DNA from: Spodoptera frugiperda
Taxonomy: Eukaryota > Arthropoda > Insecta > Lepidoptera > Noctuidae
Direction of reading: 5' to 3'
NCBI RefSeq assembly: GCF_023101765.2
Contig: NC_064228.1
Coordinates: 5,262,501 to 5,326,500 of the forward strand
Length of the DNA stretch: 64,000 bases
Made by a program: the position numbers and the translations under genes. Shown one piece after another: positions 1-15,100 of the stretch. Below the pieces are notes generated by a model. The model was not told the DNA's origin, ran no database searches, and saw only the letters and a list, made by a program, of their open reading frames with translations. Within the stretch, counting starts at the first letter, position 1; each line of letters begins with the position of its first letter.

Positions 1-53
1 AACTGAAACAAATATTCTCACTTGACTTCTTCTAACTGCTTTTTATCCAACAG

Positions 54-134
54 GTTGACATACGGTCAAGACGTCAACACTTTGAAATACTTCACGACAT
101 GCGGTCTTCAGGAAGGCTATGAGCCATTCTGTGT
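54..134 (+). CDS. RyR: RyR exon w1: end of SPRY2 domain
   Basis: Reads [12 protein letters not shown] and then [14 protein letters not shown], the conserved C-terminal strands of the second SPRY domain. Acceptor CAACAG before 54; donor GTAAGT at 135. Enters with one leftover base and leaves with two. The SPRY2 exon pair that is mutually exclusive in other moth RyRs would lie just upstream, outside this window. Confidence 0.95.
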
Positions 135-3100
135 GTAAGTATAAAACAATATTATGTAATAAATTGTTAAAAAATATATATTTTTCCACTATGCAATCTC
201 AAATAAATCTTTTTATAAACTCTTTCATAGTACGTAAACCGATACCATTTGTACGATATATAAGGTTACTAAAAATTAGTGAACGATATTTAAACACGTG
301 ATTGTACTCATGATTACAAACAACTTTCCCAAAGAAACTTTGTTTGTCTATTCATTAGTTTAATTTTTATCATAACAGCAAAACAATAAAATATCGACAG
401 TCACCAGTCACTCTATGTAACATTTGATCAACAATTGGGTAGTTTCCTAGGTATAAATAAATTATTTTGATATTTCAATGTAATAAAATATCCCAAAATA
501 ATAGTATTTTCATTCATTCATTTGACGATATACTTATTTATTTAATTTTTCTTGCTATTTTTTGCTTAATAAGTATGCTATTTGACGCAAAAAAATTATG
601 ACGCCATAATTTGCAATGTCATACAAAATTTATAGAAAAGTAACGTTTTTGACATTTCGATAAAAGTATTGAATTTGACTAGTAGGATAATACCCTATTG
701 TATTTTCCACAGCAACATGAAACGTGACGTGACACATTGGTACACGAAGGACCAACCCATCTTCGAGAACACGGACGAGATGATCGACACCAGGATTGAT
801 GTCACTAGGATACCTGCTGGATCTGGTGAGATATTTCTTTTAATTTAGAGAAACCACAACTAAATTATTCGAGTGGGAAATCAACTTATGGCCACCCGTC
901 GGTCGTGGTAACACGTTAATCTCTGGATTTGCATACCTAGTAGAGGAAGAATTATATCATAATCAGCTCAATGTAGCTTCTTATTAAACTCAAATAGAGT
1001 TGAACCCTCCTGCTTGAAACTTATAGAATAAATAAAATTGTCACCTGCCTTGGTCAAGTTTGTTGAGAGTCTAAGTTGTACCTTTTTTGAGGGAGGAGGT
1101 ATCATCCAACGACATTTCTAGCATTGGACGAGGCTAGAAAGAGTAGCGGAAGTAGCTACAACGACCAAACAATTAGTTTCGATATCCAGGTCGATCAAAA
1201 TACTTTTCGGGTTTTCGATATTTAAAATTTATTACTAACTAGCTTTTGCCCGCGACTTCGTTCGCGTGGAATAGTGACTTCCGGCAAATTTTTGGTTTTA
1301 ACCACATAGTTCCCGATCTCGCGGAATCTCTTCAAAAATGAGATGTAGAAGATATTCCAGGGAACTCTTCAAAAATCAACATAATGAGCTCTGCGTTTGA
1401 ATTTAATAGATGTATACTCACTTAGGGCATTGAAAAAAATAGTGTAAAAACGGACTTAAACTAAAGAAATATTATATAATTTTTCCGAACTTAAGATGAA
1501 AATTAACTTAAAACTAAAGAAAGCTACGAATTACGAATTTATAACAATTAAAACCGGCCAAGTGCGAGTCGGACTCGCCCATGAAGGGTTCCGTAGCAGC
1601 AAGTAGATGACATAATATAAAAGTTGTAAAATAACTTGGTTTTACATAGTGTTTGTATGAACGACAAAGTTATATTTGCGGTTTTTGAAAATGTTTTATT
1701 TCTTAAAAACTAATAATGATATCTTGTTCAAACCAATTTTCGTTGTTAGTTTCTATTGAAATCTACAGCATATATATTTTTTTAGTTTTCTCACTCTCTT
1801 ATTTTAAAAGTTAGAGGGGGGGGGACACTCATTTTTCCACTTTGGAAGCGTCTAACTTTCCAACAATTGATTTTTACGAAAAGTGGTTTTAGGAACCTTA
1901 ATGTCTTTTTTAAAGAACTATCCATAGACACCCATCACGGATATGTTAGCTGAAAAAAAATTTTTTTTTTAATCAGTTCCATATATGGAGTGCCCACCTT
2001 TAATTTTTAAATTTATTCATTTTTATTCAAAATTCGAATAGCGGTTAACGATATACATCATCATACAAAGTTTCAACTATGTAGGCCCAACAGTTTCGGA
2101 AATAAATAGCTGTGACATACGGACGCATGGACAGACAGACAGACAGACAGACATGACGAATCTATAAGGGTTCCGTTTTTTGCCATTTGGCTACGGAACC
2201 CTAAAAAAATAAATTATATTACAACCTATTCTCTATGCTATAATAACCAAGCTTAAACTAAATAATTTAAAAGAAACGACTTAAATCTAATCTATCTAAT
2301 TAATTAATAAATTAGACTTACAATTTTATTAAAAAAACTAACTACAGTAACTACTAATCAAACTAAACCTATGTTAAATAATTTAACCAGAAAACCAGGA
2401 AAACCCAACAAATAAACTTATTAATTGACAAATACAACGAAACCAATTTATTTAGAATAGGTATACGAAACAGCAGGACCACTACAGACAAATAATCATA
2501 CGACTGATAATACACTTCTTTTACGATAGTACCGAAGCGCTCGGCCGATACCCAACTAAATGAATGTAACTATCCTATGTCCTTTCTAAGGTTCTAAACT
2601 ATATCTGTACCAAATTTCAACCAAATCCGTCAAATAGTTGCGGAGATTAATGGTATAAGCATAGAATGTTCGACGTGATTCTTTAATTTGACATAACTTT
2701 TTTATTTATGAACCGATTGACATGAAACAAACACTAAATGTAAATTTAAGCATCCCACAATATATTCGTGAAAACCGCATCCAACTCGGATCAGCCGTTT
2801 CTGAGATTAGCGCGCACAGACGAACAGACAAACAGACAAACAGACAAACAGACAAACAGACAAACAGACAAACAGACAAACAGACAAAAAAAAAGTTAAT
2901 TACATTTTTGGGTTCGACATCGACATAACAATAACCCCTGCTATTTTTTTTATTTTTATTTTCAATGTACAGACAGCACTTTTCTACGATTTTATTATAT
3001 GTATAGATATAGATGAAATAGAAATAGTTTAAAATTGTGCTCGTCATAACAGCTTTATAATCCCAGCTTAAATTTATGATGGATGAATGTATACTTTTTG

Positions 3101-6100
3101 CTTTAGACACACCACCGTGCTTGAAGATATCCCACAACACGTTCGAGACTATGGAGAAAGCTAACTGGGAGTTCCTGCGACTGTCTCTTCCTGTCATCTG
3201 TCATAATGAGTTCATCGAGTAAGTTACACATAAATAGTTCACGTTTCAGATATTATTTTAAGAGTCGGAGTTTAACAGATGGCGGGCATTTGGCTACTAT
3301 CTGTGTTGTGTATTGCTCAATCAGAGTAGGTACATATACTTACAATGGATATAAGTTTAAATTTTTGTATAGTTTTTTTTTTTCAATATAAGTTGAAATG
3401 TTTGTTATTTGAAGTTCCTTCGTTTGTTTACTTGAAGTCGTCAATGAGTCAGGGAATTAGTAGTCAGGGTTAAAACATTTCGTCGTTAATCAATTATATG
3501 TGTAAGTATAATTGATCTAAGAGACATTTTTTACTTTCTTGAGTTATATACATCATTCGATGGAGATAAATTTGGCGAATCCGAATATACCTATTCTAAT
3601 ATATAGCGGCCAAACGTCGGCCCATTTAACATAAAAAAAACCTATATAAAATAATATCGTAAAAAAATTTGCTTACATCAAATAGCCTTTCAACCATCGG
3701 TATGATATCATCAAATATGAGTTTTCAGACGTGAAAATGTTTAGCTTTTTTCTATCCCAAGTCATATTACTCCTACTAATTCTGTGTCACGCTTCAACAG
3801 TGAGGCAGAAAAAGCCAGACGCTGGGTGGAGATCAAGGAACGCCAGCAGATTCTGATGAAGGAGGCAGTGGAAGCCCAGATGCCTGCTCACATCGACCAG
3901 ATCATGAGGAGTGGGTTCACCATGAACGATATTAAAGGTATGACAGATTTGTTTAATAGAGGATGCTGTCTTATTCCTTTTATATCTCTTTTATGTTTTA
4001 AAGTATCCTTTTGGTTCAAAATAAATACCTCTTGTTTTTGTTATCCTTTTTAGATTTAGTAAGCCAGATATTACCAATGAAAAAACATATATTTTACATA
4101 TGTATACATTTAATCGCACAATTTCCGTGTATTAATTGAGACCACCATAATAGAGCGTTCTATTATTAAAGATTGAGAGAAAATATTTTTTTAATTTAGT
4201 TTCACTTAGTAAAACTTTATTTTATGCAACAGTTTTGATTTACATAATGGACTATTGTCAAAGATACACTGTTAATTTAAATTAGACCAAAAAATAATTT
4301 TGGAGGATCCAACTTTTTTCTTCTGCTTTCTTTTTTGAGCGAAACAAATGCCGACCCGTTTCCAATTAAAAAATAATAATAGTAATGGGTGTTTTATTTA
4401 AGATGATAATTTGAACATGGTTTGGAAATACCTGACTTACTGATTTTAAAGTAAATAAACTATACCCTAGCACCCCGCAACGCTTTAATATGATTTGCAC
4501 CGTGGACCCCATTCCGGAAGGTGTGTGCAATGTGTATACACGGAATGAATTGGAATACTATTTGGCACTTGTTTTTGTTATGCAAAATTGCACCTTATGT
4601 AAATGCAGAAAATTCTTAGTTTCATTTTTACTCTCCTTTTTACATCCTATAGACATTATTTATATTACAAAGCATATTGTGGTCGAATTAACTCATTGAT
4701 TAAAATGAGATCAGAAAGATAATAATATTCTTATACAAATGCATTATCAGACAGATTATTTTTTGAAAATTCATCAACTTTAGTAGTTTTCGCTGTAACA
4801 GTCGTTTAATATGGCACAAAATATAATGTTTTGACTTAACATTCAGTCAAATAATCGACAAAATTGACTTTAAATATCACTAGTGCTACCGCGCACCAAA
4901 ACAAAATTGCTGTTTCGGGTTTGAGTATCAAGTATACGTGAACTTGTATGTTTGTAATCGCACCCACAACATGGAACAACACCACAGAAATCCTACATTT
5001 ACAATAGGGCAACATTTTTATATAAGAAAAATAAATTTACCTAAGTATTCTTCTGGGCACAATTGCACACACCTGCTCCAAACAAACCGCTTTACACCCA
5101 ATTTTCCCCCACCCTGCTATAGGTTTGCACTACGAGGACAATCAGGAAGAGGTCCCAAGCTCGAAGGTCAAGCGGCAACCGTCGAGACCTCCACGTAAGG
5201 GTTCGATGACCAGAGGCGTGTCTGTACAAAATTACAATAATTTACAACCAGGTTATTTATAAATGCTTATGATATTAACTCTGGCTTTGGTGTTGTCAAA
5301 TCATTTTCTGTTGTTGTTTCGCTTTTTCGTCGACTCTTTCATTTTGGGTACGGTTTTTGGGTTAATGGTGAAAGGTAAGTGTTTCTTGAAATGGTCTTTG
5401 GAGTCGCATAATATAGGGAACTGATTTATTTGTATAATAATAACAATCGTGAGACATACTAAATTAATTAAAAAATCACGGTTTACTCGCGTATATTATT
5501 GGAGAAAAGCTCTAGTAGTTTTGAGTCACAGAACTTCATCTTGAGTAGCGTGCGCAGTCTCTTCGACACATCATCTTCTTAAGGAACTGATTTGCAAAGT
5601 TTTGCAAAAGTTGTTACGATCAAGAATGTTGAAGTTAAAGATCAAATAACAATAGTTCAATTTGATATTGTTTCAAATCAAAGTCACATAAAAATTAATG
5701 CGAACATGAAAAATAAATTAAATATCAACGCTAAAAAAAATAGAAAGGGAAATGCCAAGAAATGTATTGATTAGGGAAAGCAACACCAAACTTTTAATAG
5801 TAACACTACAACACCCATTATTGCTGAATTAAAACACTTACTGCCATCGTACTAAGATCTATTTTTCTTTAAACTCACGACTAAAACAAATTTATTTTTC
5901 TAAGTAACTTAGCACTTCACTTCGTCACTTGAGCACTGTTTTCGCTTGTTAGAATGTGTTCAAAAGCTTTTTTATACGACTTTCTTTCATAACGACTTTC
6001 TGACTTGACTCGACTGATTTCGAGTTACACCAGGGACCCTTAGCCTTTATACTATCTTCTTCAAATCTGTCTAATTTTAAATGTTTATAGGTTTATTCTC

Positions 6101-9100
6101 CTGTTGACGTTAATTTTAATGAGCTTTTTATTTTATTTTATAGCAATGTAAAATGTAATAAGAAACAATGGAGTTCACCATTTTAAACCCTATATAGCCA
6201 AATTTCTGTAAAATAATTACATCATTGAACCAAAGCAAATATAAATAGTAATAATCAATCTAATATTCTTAGATTGAAGTTAAACAATGTTGTTGAAACT
6301 AAAACTTATGATATCTCTAATAACAATCTACAATATAAAATTACTTAATGCGACAAATATAGCATGAGACATAATTACAAAGAAAATAATGGTCCTTCGA
6401 TCCGCATTAATTTTCCAAAGTTTTTAAAATATTTTTCTAACACAGGTCAAGTGAACGGCATGCATCGGTCTACCAGTGAGGCTGAGATGGCTAAATACGA
6501 GCTAGGGGCGCAGAACTTGAGCCCTGATGATAAGAAGGATAAACGTGGACGGTCACCTTTCAAGTAAGTTCAGTTTTCAATAAATGTTTATATAATAATA
6601 TAGAATAGGTACCAGTTTTTTTTAATATGGGTAATTGGACCAGGGTAGGCAAAGGTAAAGTAGCACGGACGAGGTCAACACCTCACTCCTCTGTGCATCT
6701 TGAGGTGGCAAGACAAGCCGCCACGAATTCGGGAGCTGCGGGAGTATTTCGTTACCCACTGCACACTCGTACCTGCGTCAGTTTTAGTCAGTAAGAGTCT
6801 GACAGTCCCTTTCGTTCGCCCCGGGCGAGAGGATGATGATCCAGGAGGATTTCCCACCTTGGGGTAAAAAAAAGTGTAGGCTACGGTACATATAGGTATG
6901 TAGGACCAACAAGGTAAGGGGTTTCGGGTTCGATTATATCATACTGTTTTTAAGTCCAATCTATAATGGGTATATCCTGTAGGTATAATATGAAAAGCTA
7001 TATGTATATAAAAAAAGAACTGAGAACTAAACACTGAACCATTATCAACGCAGGTTCTTCCGAAGCAAACGTGGTGAAAGCAGCGACCGAGCAAAGAGTC
7101 GTAAGTCTAAGACACCAGATCCATTCAGTGACACCGAAGTATCACCTGAACGTGGACCTCGCAGACCAAACCCTCAGATCAAAGTGTCACAGGTATGTAA
7201 ACCCTATCACTAAGACATAAAGTCCATTTTGCATTGTTCTTTTAATCTAAAATTGGACATACAGATCCTTATTTAAAACTAAGGAGATCAAAAAATGATC
7301 GACTGTAAAAAGTTTGGCTTTCAATGTTCTAATTTGATTTTGGTTTTTGGAATATTTAACTAAATTTTGTTTGAGAGTTATTCAAAGTCAACACGATATT
7401 TCGATGCCATAAAATACAACATTCATTTAAAAAAAGATGTCATTCATTTTTGTCTTGTTCCGACTCTTACATACCTCGTCAAGTACTTGGGAGAGCTCAT
7501 AACTTCATAATATAATCTGGTAACAGTTGTTAATGACATTATAAAACCCAAAATCTTCTACGTTTTATCATATTTTAGAAAAAAAACCATCCTATAGGTA
7601 CATAATAAAGATATCTCACTATCTGCCGCACTCAGAGACATTTAATGATTACTCAAACTATTCCTTAGTAAAGATTTTGTATCGAAAACAATTGCTAAGG
7701 ACTGGTTTAAGTAACTATTAAATAACTCTGAGTACGGTGGTATATCCTATACAAAGTTAATGGTTGATATTCAATTTCAAACCCATTTTTTGTTTCATAA
7801 AAACGATAAATTCACATAAGGACCAAAATCAATTCTACATCAAAATTACGTGGTCCTTCGATCCCCACACATCGACATTTTGTTTTTCATAATATTTTCA
7901 TGTGATTTTGTTAATTTCTCACAAGGCGAATCAAAGATATAACGGCATGAACGCGCGCCCTAGTCGGACCAACTTGTACGGGAGCCAAGTTGGTCTCAAC
8001 GTAAGTCCTCACATAAACCTGGTTTTAACTAACAACGCATCTATTTTACATTGAGGTTTTCTTACTAACTTAATACCTACTGCTTGTTAAATACTTGCTT
8101 TGTTATTCAAGAAATTAAAAATCGCATATTTTATAGTATTCAAAATAGAAAAAGCAATGTGTTAAATAATAACAAGTTAAAATAGTATTATTGGAATATG
8201 AGCCAGGATATTTACCACGTTTATTTATGTCTAAGAGTTTAAAAAAAGTTAAAATTGTTCCAATGGTATTGGTTGTGATTTTATTTCACACCCCTTCAGT
8301 CAATTTAAATCGAATTTTGTTTAACAGTTTCATCTGCTTAGGTAAGCAAAAACATTGTATGTCCTAATTAGTATAAAATTATAATAATTAACTTCCTAAT
8401 TAGTAGTTCTTAAATCTTTTACCATATTTCTCCACAATTATTATCATTCTATTTTTCTTCCTGTCCCTCTCTCTACGCTGCGATGATGACGTCACAGTCC
8501 AACGCTCAGATGGCGACGCCTACGCAAGACAGGAAACAGATGACAACGAGCACTCTTGCGCAGTCCACGACTGAAACTGTCGGTAACGAGATCTTCGACG
8601 CCGAGTGCTTGAAACTCATCAATGAATACTTTTATGGAGTCAGGTTGGTATTTTTTTTATGTACCTATTGGTGAATGTGAATAGTGAAGTTGAGGTTTTG
8701 TGTTTCGATTATTGTGTTGTAAAACAGTTAAAAAAAACATGTAAAAGTTGAGCTGTTGGAACTGATGTTTTGATTTAATATGGTCTCAAATTCAATTCCT
8801 GGATTATATTGTGGTGTTATTTAGGTAAATGTTGTAAATTCTATAATTGTATTTTTTATCAGGAAATGTATCTCTGCCTCGAGTTCAATTCCCAGTCTAA
8901 TGTAATTCATTTTCATAAGAAAATTTCAGGTTTCCAATTCTGAATAAATGTCTCCTTTAACATCTTTTTATGGTGTAATCCTCAATTATTTAATTTTCCA
9001 GAATCTTCCCCGGTCAAGACCCGACCCACGTGTACATAGGTTGGGTAACGACACAGTACCATCTGCACTCCAAGGACTTCAACCAGAGCAAGGTCACCAA

Positions 9101-12100
9101 GTCATCAGTCATCATCACTGATGATTACGACAGGGTTGTTGAGAAGTAAGTCTAGTTTTATTATAATGTACTGATTTTTACAGTGCCTAGCGATAATAAG
9201 ATCATATCGAACTTTGAAAAGAGACAACTTGTTAAGTATACTACTGTGGCGACACATGACAAGTGACAGAAGTTAAAAATAGACTATCGACGAACAAATC
9301 AACGGATGACGTCATAAAAATCTTATGTCGCACATGTTAAGTTTACATGCGAATAAACATAGATAGAGAATGTCAACGAACAACAGTTGGGCCTGTACTT
9401 ATGTTATACATGAAACCATTAATTGGTTTTACTCAATCGCTAATAAACCATAAATAGGGATGATGATAGGATATGAAAATTAAAAATCTATTTAGTCCGT
9501 CAGTTAGGTAATGAAAAATATTAGATACGTGTTTTTATTTATTTTGTCATTTAAGATAACAATGCTTACATAAAACATGTCAAAGTTTAGGAGTGGGAGC
9601 TAACTACGTCACTATTGTGTATAAAACGTACTCAAAAGTGACGTCACGCGATATTTCAAATCTATATAGCTTCGAAAGTATTTGTTTCCGTAAGAAAATA
9701 AAAAATACGTGTCTAATATTTTAAAATAATCTACAAGACGGATATTGAAATAAAGTTTTGTCATTTATTTATTTATTTAAACTTCATCACAAAACAGTGA
9801 ATGGCGGACTTAATGCCTTAAGGCATTCTCTAACAGTCAACCATAGGGTAGTGCAGAGAAATGAAGCGGATTGATGCTAAGTCAAAACACGTCATCTACC
9901 CTATTCCAGTGTAAACCGTCAGTCCTGCTACATGGTGCGTGCTGACGAGCTATACAACGAGGTGATGGCTGAGGCCACAGCTAAGGGTGCTTCGCAGGGC
10001 ATGTTCATCGGATGCTCAGTAGATACTTCTACTGGCACCGTGTCCTTCACTTGCGAGGGAAAGGATACCAGCTTTAAATTCAAGGTGGGTAATGAAGCGT
10101 TTTTTTAAGAGGGGAATATCATCCAATTTTTCTCCCACCTTGGGCGAGCGAAGCGAGAGGGAGTGTCAAACTCTTACTGACTAAAAACCACCCCGTCCAG
10201 TCCACAAGTCTGGGATAATGGAGTGTAGAATTGCTAATATTAGGTGCTTTAAAAATGACGTAATTGGTGATAAGTGGGAGAACTAGTAAGTGGCAATAAG
10301 TGGATGTCTTGAGAGTGAGTGGCTGTATTGGAAATAAGCGGGTGAACTGGCAATAAACGGGTGAACTGACAATAAGCGGATGAACTGGCAATAAGTGGGT
10401 GTCTGAACAATGCAAATTAAAAAAAAATAACTTAGTTGTTTGTGGTAATGTCTAAACCTAATCTACCCTTCAACTTCTTTCCCCAGATGGAACCAGAAAC
10501 CAAGTTATTCCCCGCAATCTTCGTGGAGGCCACTTCGAAGGAGATCCTCCAGATAGAACTAGGAAGGTCTACCACCAGCCTGCCTCTGTCTGCCGCAGTG
10601 CTGCCGACGAGTGACAAGCACGTCATACCTCAGTTCCCTCCAAGGCTGAAGGTGCAGTGCCTGAAGCCGCATCAGTGGGCTAGGGTGAGTATCAACAATT
10701 TTATTGACATTACTAGCTTCTGCAAGCGGTTTTACCTCGGTTACCGTGGGATTAAAATATTCTATTGCTCAAGTCAGGTCCTGTCTGTGTACCAAATTTC
10801 ATCGAAAGCTGTTAAGTAGTTTCCGCGTGATTGACGGACAAACATCCAAATATTTGGACGTATGTAGATAATGATAAAAGGTATAGTTTACTAGTTAGAA
10901 ACTTGTGAATTAAACGAGAAAATGTCGGCAATGGAAGTTAAATGTTAAAAATGTTTTTAAAATAAAGAAACAAATGTTTTTAGCATTTTTTTTGGCATTT
11001 TTTATATGTACTATATTATTACGTCCGTCTTCTGCTATATAGAACCATTATCTACCAAAAGCAGGTGAGATGTCTCACTCATGGTAAACTTCTAGCCCCC
11101 TTCCCCACTCCACACCCCCTTTAAATAATAATAAATGTGACGTAATAATTTGTCCTCACCCAGGTACCGAACCAATCTCTACAAGTGCACGCTCTCAAGT
11201 TGTCAGACATCCGCGGTTGGTCCATGCTGTGTGAAGATGCAGTGTCTATGCTGGCTTTGCATATACCAGGTAATTTACATTTTTTTAAGAGCCTTTTGTA
11301 AAGTCGGTTATAATGTAGATATGGGATTATCAGTATTGTCGCGGGAATAATGATTAAGGGTATCATCATCATCATCAGCCGAGAGACATCCATTCCTAAA
11401 CAAAGGCCTCCCCTTAGTATTAAGGGAATAACGATGATAATTACGGTCTCATCTCCATTGATGATTATGGTAAAAGGTGATGGTTATTACGATGGTAGTG
11501 CAGGTAATGTGTTGATGATAATGATTTTATTTATAGTAAAAATGATAGTGGTGGTGATGATGATGTTCATGGTAATGATGATTTTGACGGTATTGACGAT
11601 GATATTGACGGTAATTATGGTAATGAAAATGTTGATGGTAATGATGATGCTGATTATAATAATGGTGCTAGTGATGATAGTGGTGACAGCGATGCCAATG
11701 ACGATGATAATGCGGTTGATGATTTTTTTCTAACAGTTTATTTTTGTCCACAGAGGAAGACCGTTGCATAGACATTCTAGAACTAATAGAAATGGACAAA
11801 CTGCTAAGTTTCCACTCGCACACACTCACGCTGTATGCCGCATTATGCTACCAGAGTAACTACAGGTAAATAATATGTTAGGTAAATTAATATTTTTCAT
11901 GGTTTTTATAGCAGTTGATATTATTATGATACTTCGAAATCATAGTTTCAATTAATTGAATCAAGATGAATGTGAAATCGCTACTTCAATCTTACAATAT
12001 ACAGAATTTTCGTTCTTTTTATAGCAATTTAAACTTTATTGACTATTCCACATGGTATATATTTTTTCTTATGGAACACGCGGGTATACGTGCAGATGTA

Positions 12101-15100
12101 TCACAAGCAATCTCCGCCACCCATGGACACTCGAAACACTACAGGCATTACAAGTGCGCTGCTAGCTTTTTGGGAGTTCGGTATTTAAGGGTTGTTGTTC
12201 GGGAATCGGGGATTGGGAAGATTGGGAAGGGGTCAATTCGGGGAATTATTACGAAGTTATGTTCAAATCGACAGTCACATTTTCATGTCATAAAATGTGT
12301 ATGTGAACTTGTATGTTTGTAAACGCACCCACGACACAGGAGAAAATCCTAGTGTGGGGCAACGTTTTTGTAAAAAAAAAAAACAACCCGGTTTTTTTCT
12401 TAAAGAAATTAGGCAAATCCTTCCTTCCTATGCAAAGGAGGCCCATAGTCCAGCAGTGTACTGGCGCGGACTATTGACTAAACAAAAATTAAATCTCTCT
12501 TAAAAATTATAAAATGATATTTATTTTTGCAAATAGGTTACAATGTATCTGTTTTACACGTCAATCTCTTAAATAACTAGATGAGGCTGGCATTTCTCTT
12601 CTCACTCTGAGAAGAAATGCCGAAACAAACTCGGAGGTCATAGTATCTTTTAAAGTCCAGACAAAATCAATTAAAGATGTCTCTTAATTTTTTTCTCCCC
12701 ACACTGCAGGGCTGCGCACGCTCTCTGCACGCACGTGGACCAGAAGCAGTTGCTGTACGCCATCCAGTCGCAGTACATGTCCGGCCCGCTGCGGCAAGGG
12801 TTCTACGATCTGCTCATTGCGCTGCATCTTGAATCACACGCTACTACCATGTAAGTGTAGTTTTAATAATTGTAGAATTTTCCAGGAACAATGATGCCTT
12901 TTTGGTTTATAGGACGAAAACTTCGAGATATCTTAAGTTTTCTGGGGAAAAATCTTCATTGAATTGAGATTTATTATTCACCTCTCTCTCTCTCTCTCCC
13001 TTTCCTTCTCCTTCTCTTTCTCTTTCTCTTGCTCTTTTTGTTTTATCTATTAAAATTTTGGATAAAGCATAAGCATAAAGATAAAGCGAAAACACCAAAT
13101 ACATTTTACTTCTGCATTATTAATTTTGTCCCGAAATGGTTTTAAAATATTAGTTAATTTTACCAGAAAATACTCTTTTTTTAATGGGGGAAAATTATCC
13201 AATGTCTTCTCCCGTCTTGGGCGAGCCGAGTGAGAGTGTCAGACTCTTACTGACTAAAAACCACCCCGTTCCTAATCCTGCTTTTCGAGCCGGAGCCCCG
13301 GTAAACACGCTAGATAGTCCGCAGCTTCGGAAGATTATTATTTTTTTTTTTTGTATTAAATGGGCCGACGTTTGGCCGCTATCTCGCCTGATGGTAAGTG
13401 ATGATGCGACCTACGGTGGAGCACGTCTGCCCATAAGCAACCTATTCACTCGGGCTTTGAAGACACCCACATTCATCACAGATACTCATTACCGTTTTTT
13501 CTTTCCTTCAGGGAGGCGTGTAAGAATGAGTTCGTGATCCCGCTGGGCCCGGAGCTGAAAGCGCTGTACGAGGACCCCGACATGGGGCACAGCCTGCGCT
13601 CGCTGCAGACCGAGAGCGTCCGGCCGCAGATGAAGATGACTGATATTGCGTGAGTTTACTATATTTTTTTTATAACGCCACGCCTTTATCCCCGAAGGGG
13701 TAGGCAAAGGTGCACATTATGGCACATAATGCCAATGTACACCCACATTTCACAATTTGTGTTGTAAGTCCCATGTAATAGGTGGTGAGCCTATTGCCAT
13801 ATACCGGGCACATTTCCAGACTCCGTGCTACCACTGAGAAATTTTCGAAAAACCGAAAAAGTCCCCAGTAATACTTCGCCCGACCCGGGAATCGAACCCG
13901 AGACCCCTTGCCCAGCAGTCGCACTTGCAACCACTTGGCCAACGAGGCAGTAAATTTTTTAGATATGTAAAATACAAATCTCATAGCCTCTCTATGAGTC
14001 TTCTAAGGTCTTTAGCATAGAGGGCTATGCTAAATTAGATAAGAATTCACTTTATAGATACGACCTTCAACAATAAAGAAACGAAAAAGATGTAATGCAG
14101 ATATTTTGTTGCAATGCGGATATTTTGTGATGAAAGACAATAAAAAACACAACATTATGTCTCACGTACATCTCCATTCCGATATTAATGAGTCACTCTA
14201 GATTTAATAAGTGTATTAAATCTAGGGTGACTCTTTAAGTTATAGTTGAATCAACTGAATTTAAGCTCTACACACGTCTAAATAAGTCTTTTTTGGACTT
14301 GCGTGCAACTGCCACTCGTTTGTCTCTGCATCGCCCAATGGTTTGGCTGGTAAAAAATGCCTATGGCACGAAGCCCACCTTGTGTACTCATTTATATGCA
14401 TAAAGAGTGAAATAAATATATACTTATATTATAAAGCTGTAGAGTTTGTTTGAACGCACTAATTCCTGGAACTACTGGTCCAATTTGAATAATTAATTTT
14501 ATGTTGGGTAGTGCATTTACCGAGCATGACTATAGGCTATAAAACATCTCGCTATGACCAATAGGAGCCAAGCAGAGTGGGTGAGCTAGTAAAAAATAAA
14601 CAAAGTCTCCTTTCAATAATTCCAGCGAAAGTATAACGGACATCAGTAACCTGTACTCTCCGTACTTCCCGCTGGAGGTGGTGCGCGAGTTCGTGATGCA
14701 GGCGCTGGCCGAGGCCGTGGAGACCAACCAGGTCCACAACAGGGACCCCGTCGGGGGCAGCAATGAGAACCTGTTCTTGTGAGTACTAATAATTTTAGGC
14801 ATTAACCTAAAATCGATCTTATTAATTGGGTAATTAAAGCCAATTTTGTGGTACTCTAAATTATGATGGTTTTGTAAAAGGCAGTCAAAGTCAAAATTGA
14901 AGTCAAAGCATTTATTTTAATTAATCCTTAGTTAAGCACTTTTGAAACGTCAAATTGTCTGTTAGTCTATCCGTCAGTGAAACTAGGTGCTCGTTGCAAA
15001 ATGTAGTTTTGAATGAAGAAGAATCAACAAACAGTCACTGAGATATTAGACACAAATTAATATTTCTTATATTTGTTAAAAAAATATATAAATGTTATAA

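Noticed and set aside
2706..3197. 163-codon open frame on the - strand
   Set aside because: It runs over the (GACAAACA)n microsatellite and antisense to exon w3; composition is a repeat by-product.
10436..10819. 127-codon + strand frame taken as a whole
   Set aside because: Only 10487-10684 is coding (RyR exon w12); the rest is intron and a LINE-tail fragment.
11350..11733. 127-codon Met/Ile/Val-rich frame
   Set aside because: Encoded by a degenerate GAT/GGT trinucleotide-like tract in intron 13; no domain, no splice context.
13670..13984. Possible tRNA gene at the end of intron 16 S4 copy
   Set aside because: A and B boxes are present, but no tRNA cloverleaf can be drawn; the sequence belongs to a dispersed SINE family with at least four copies here.
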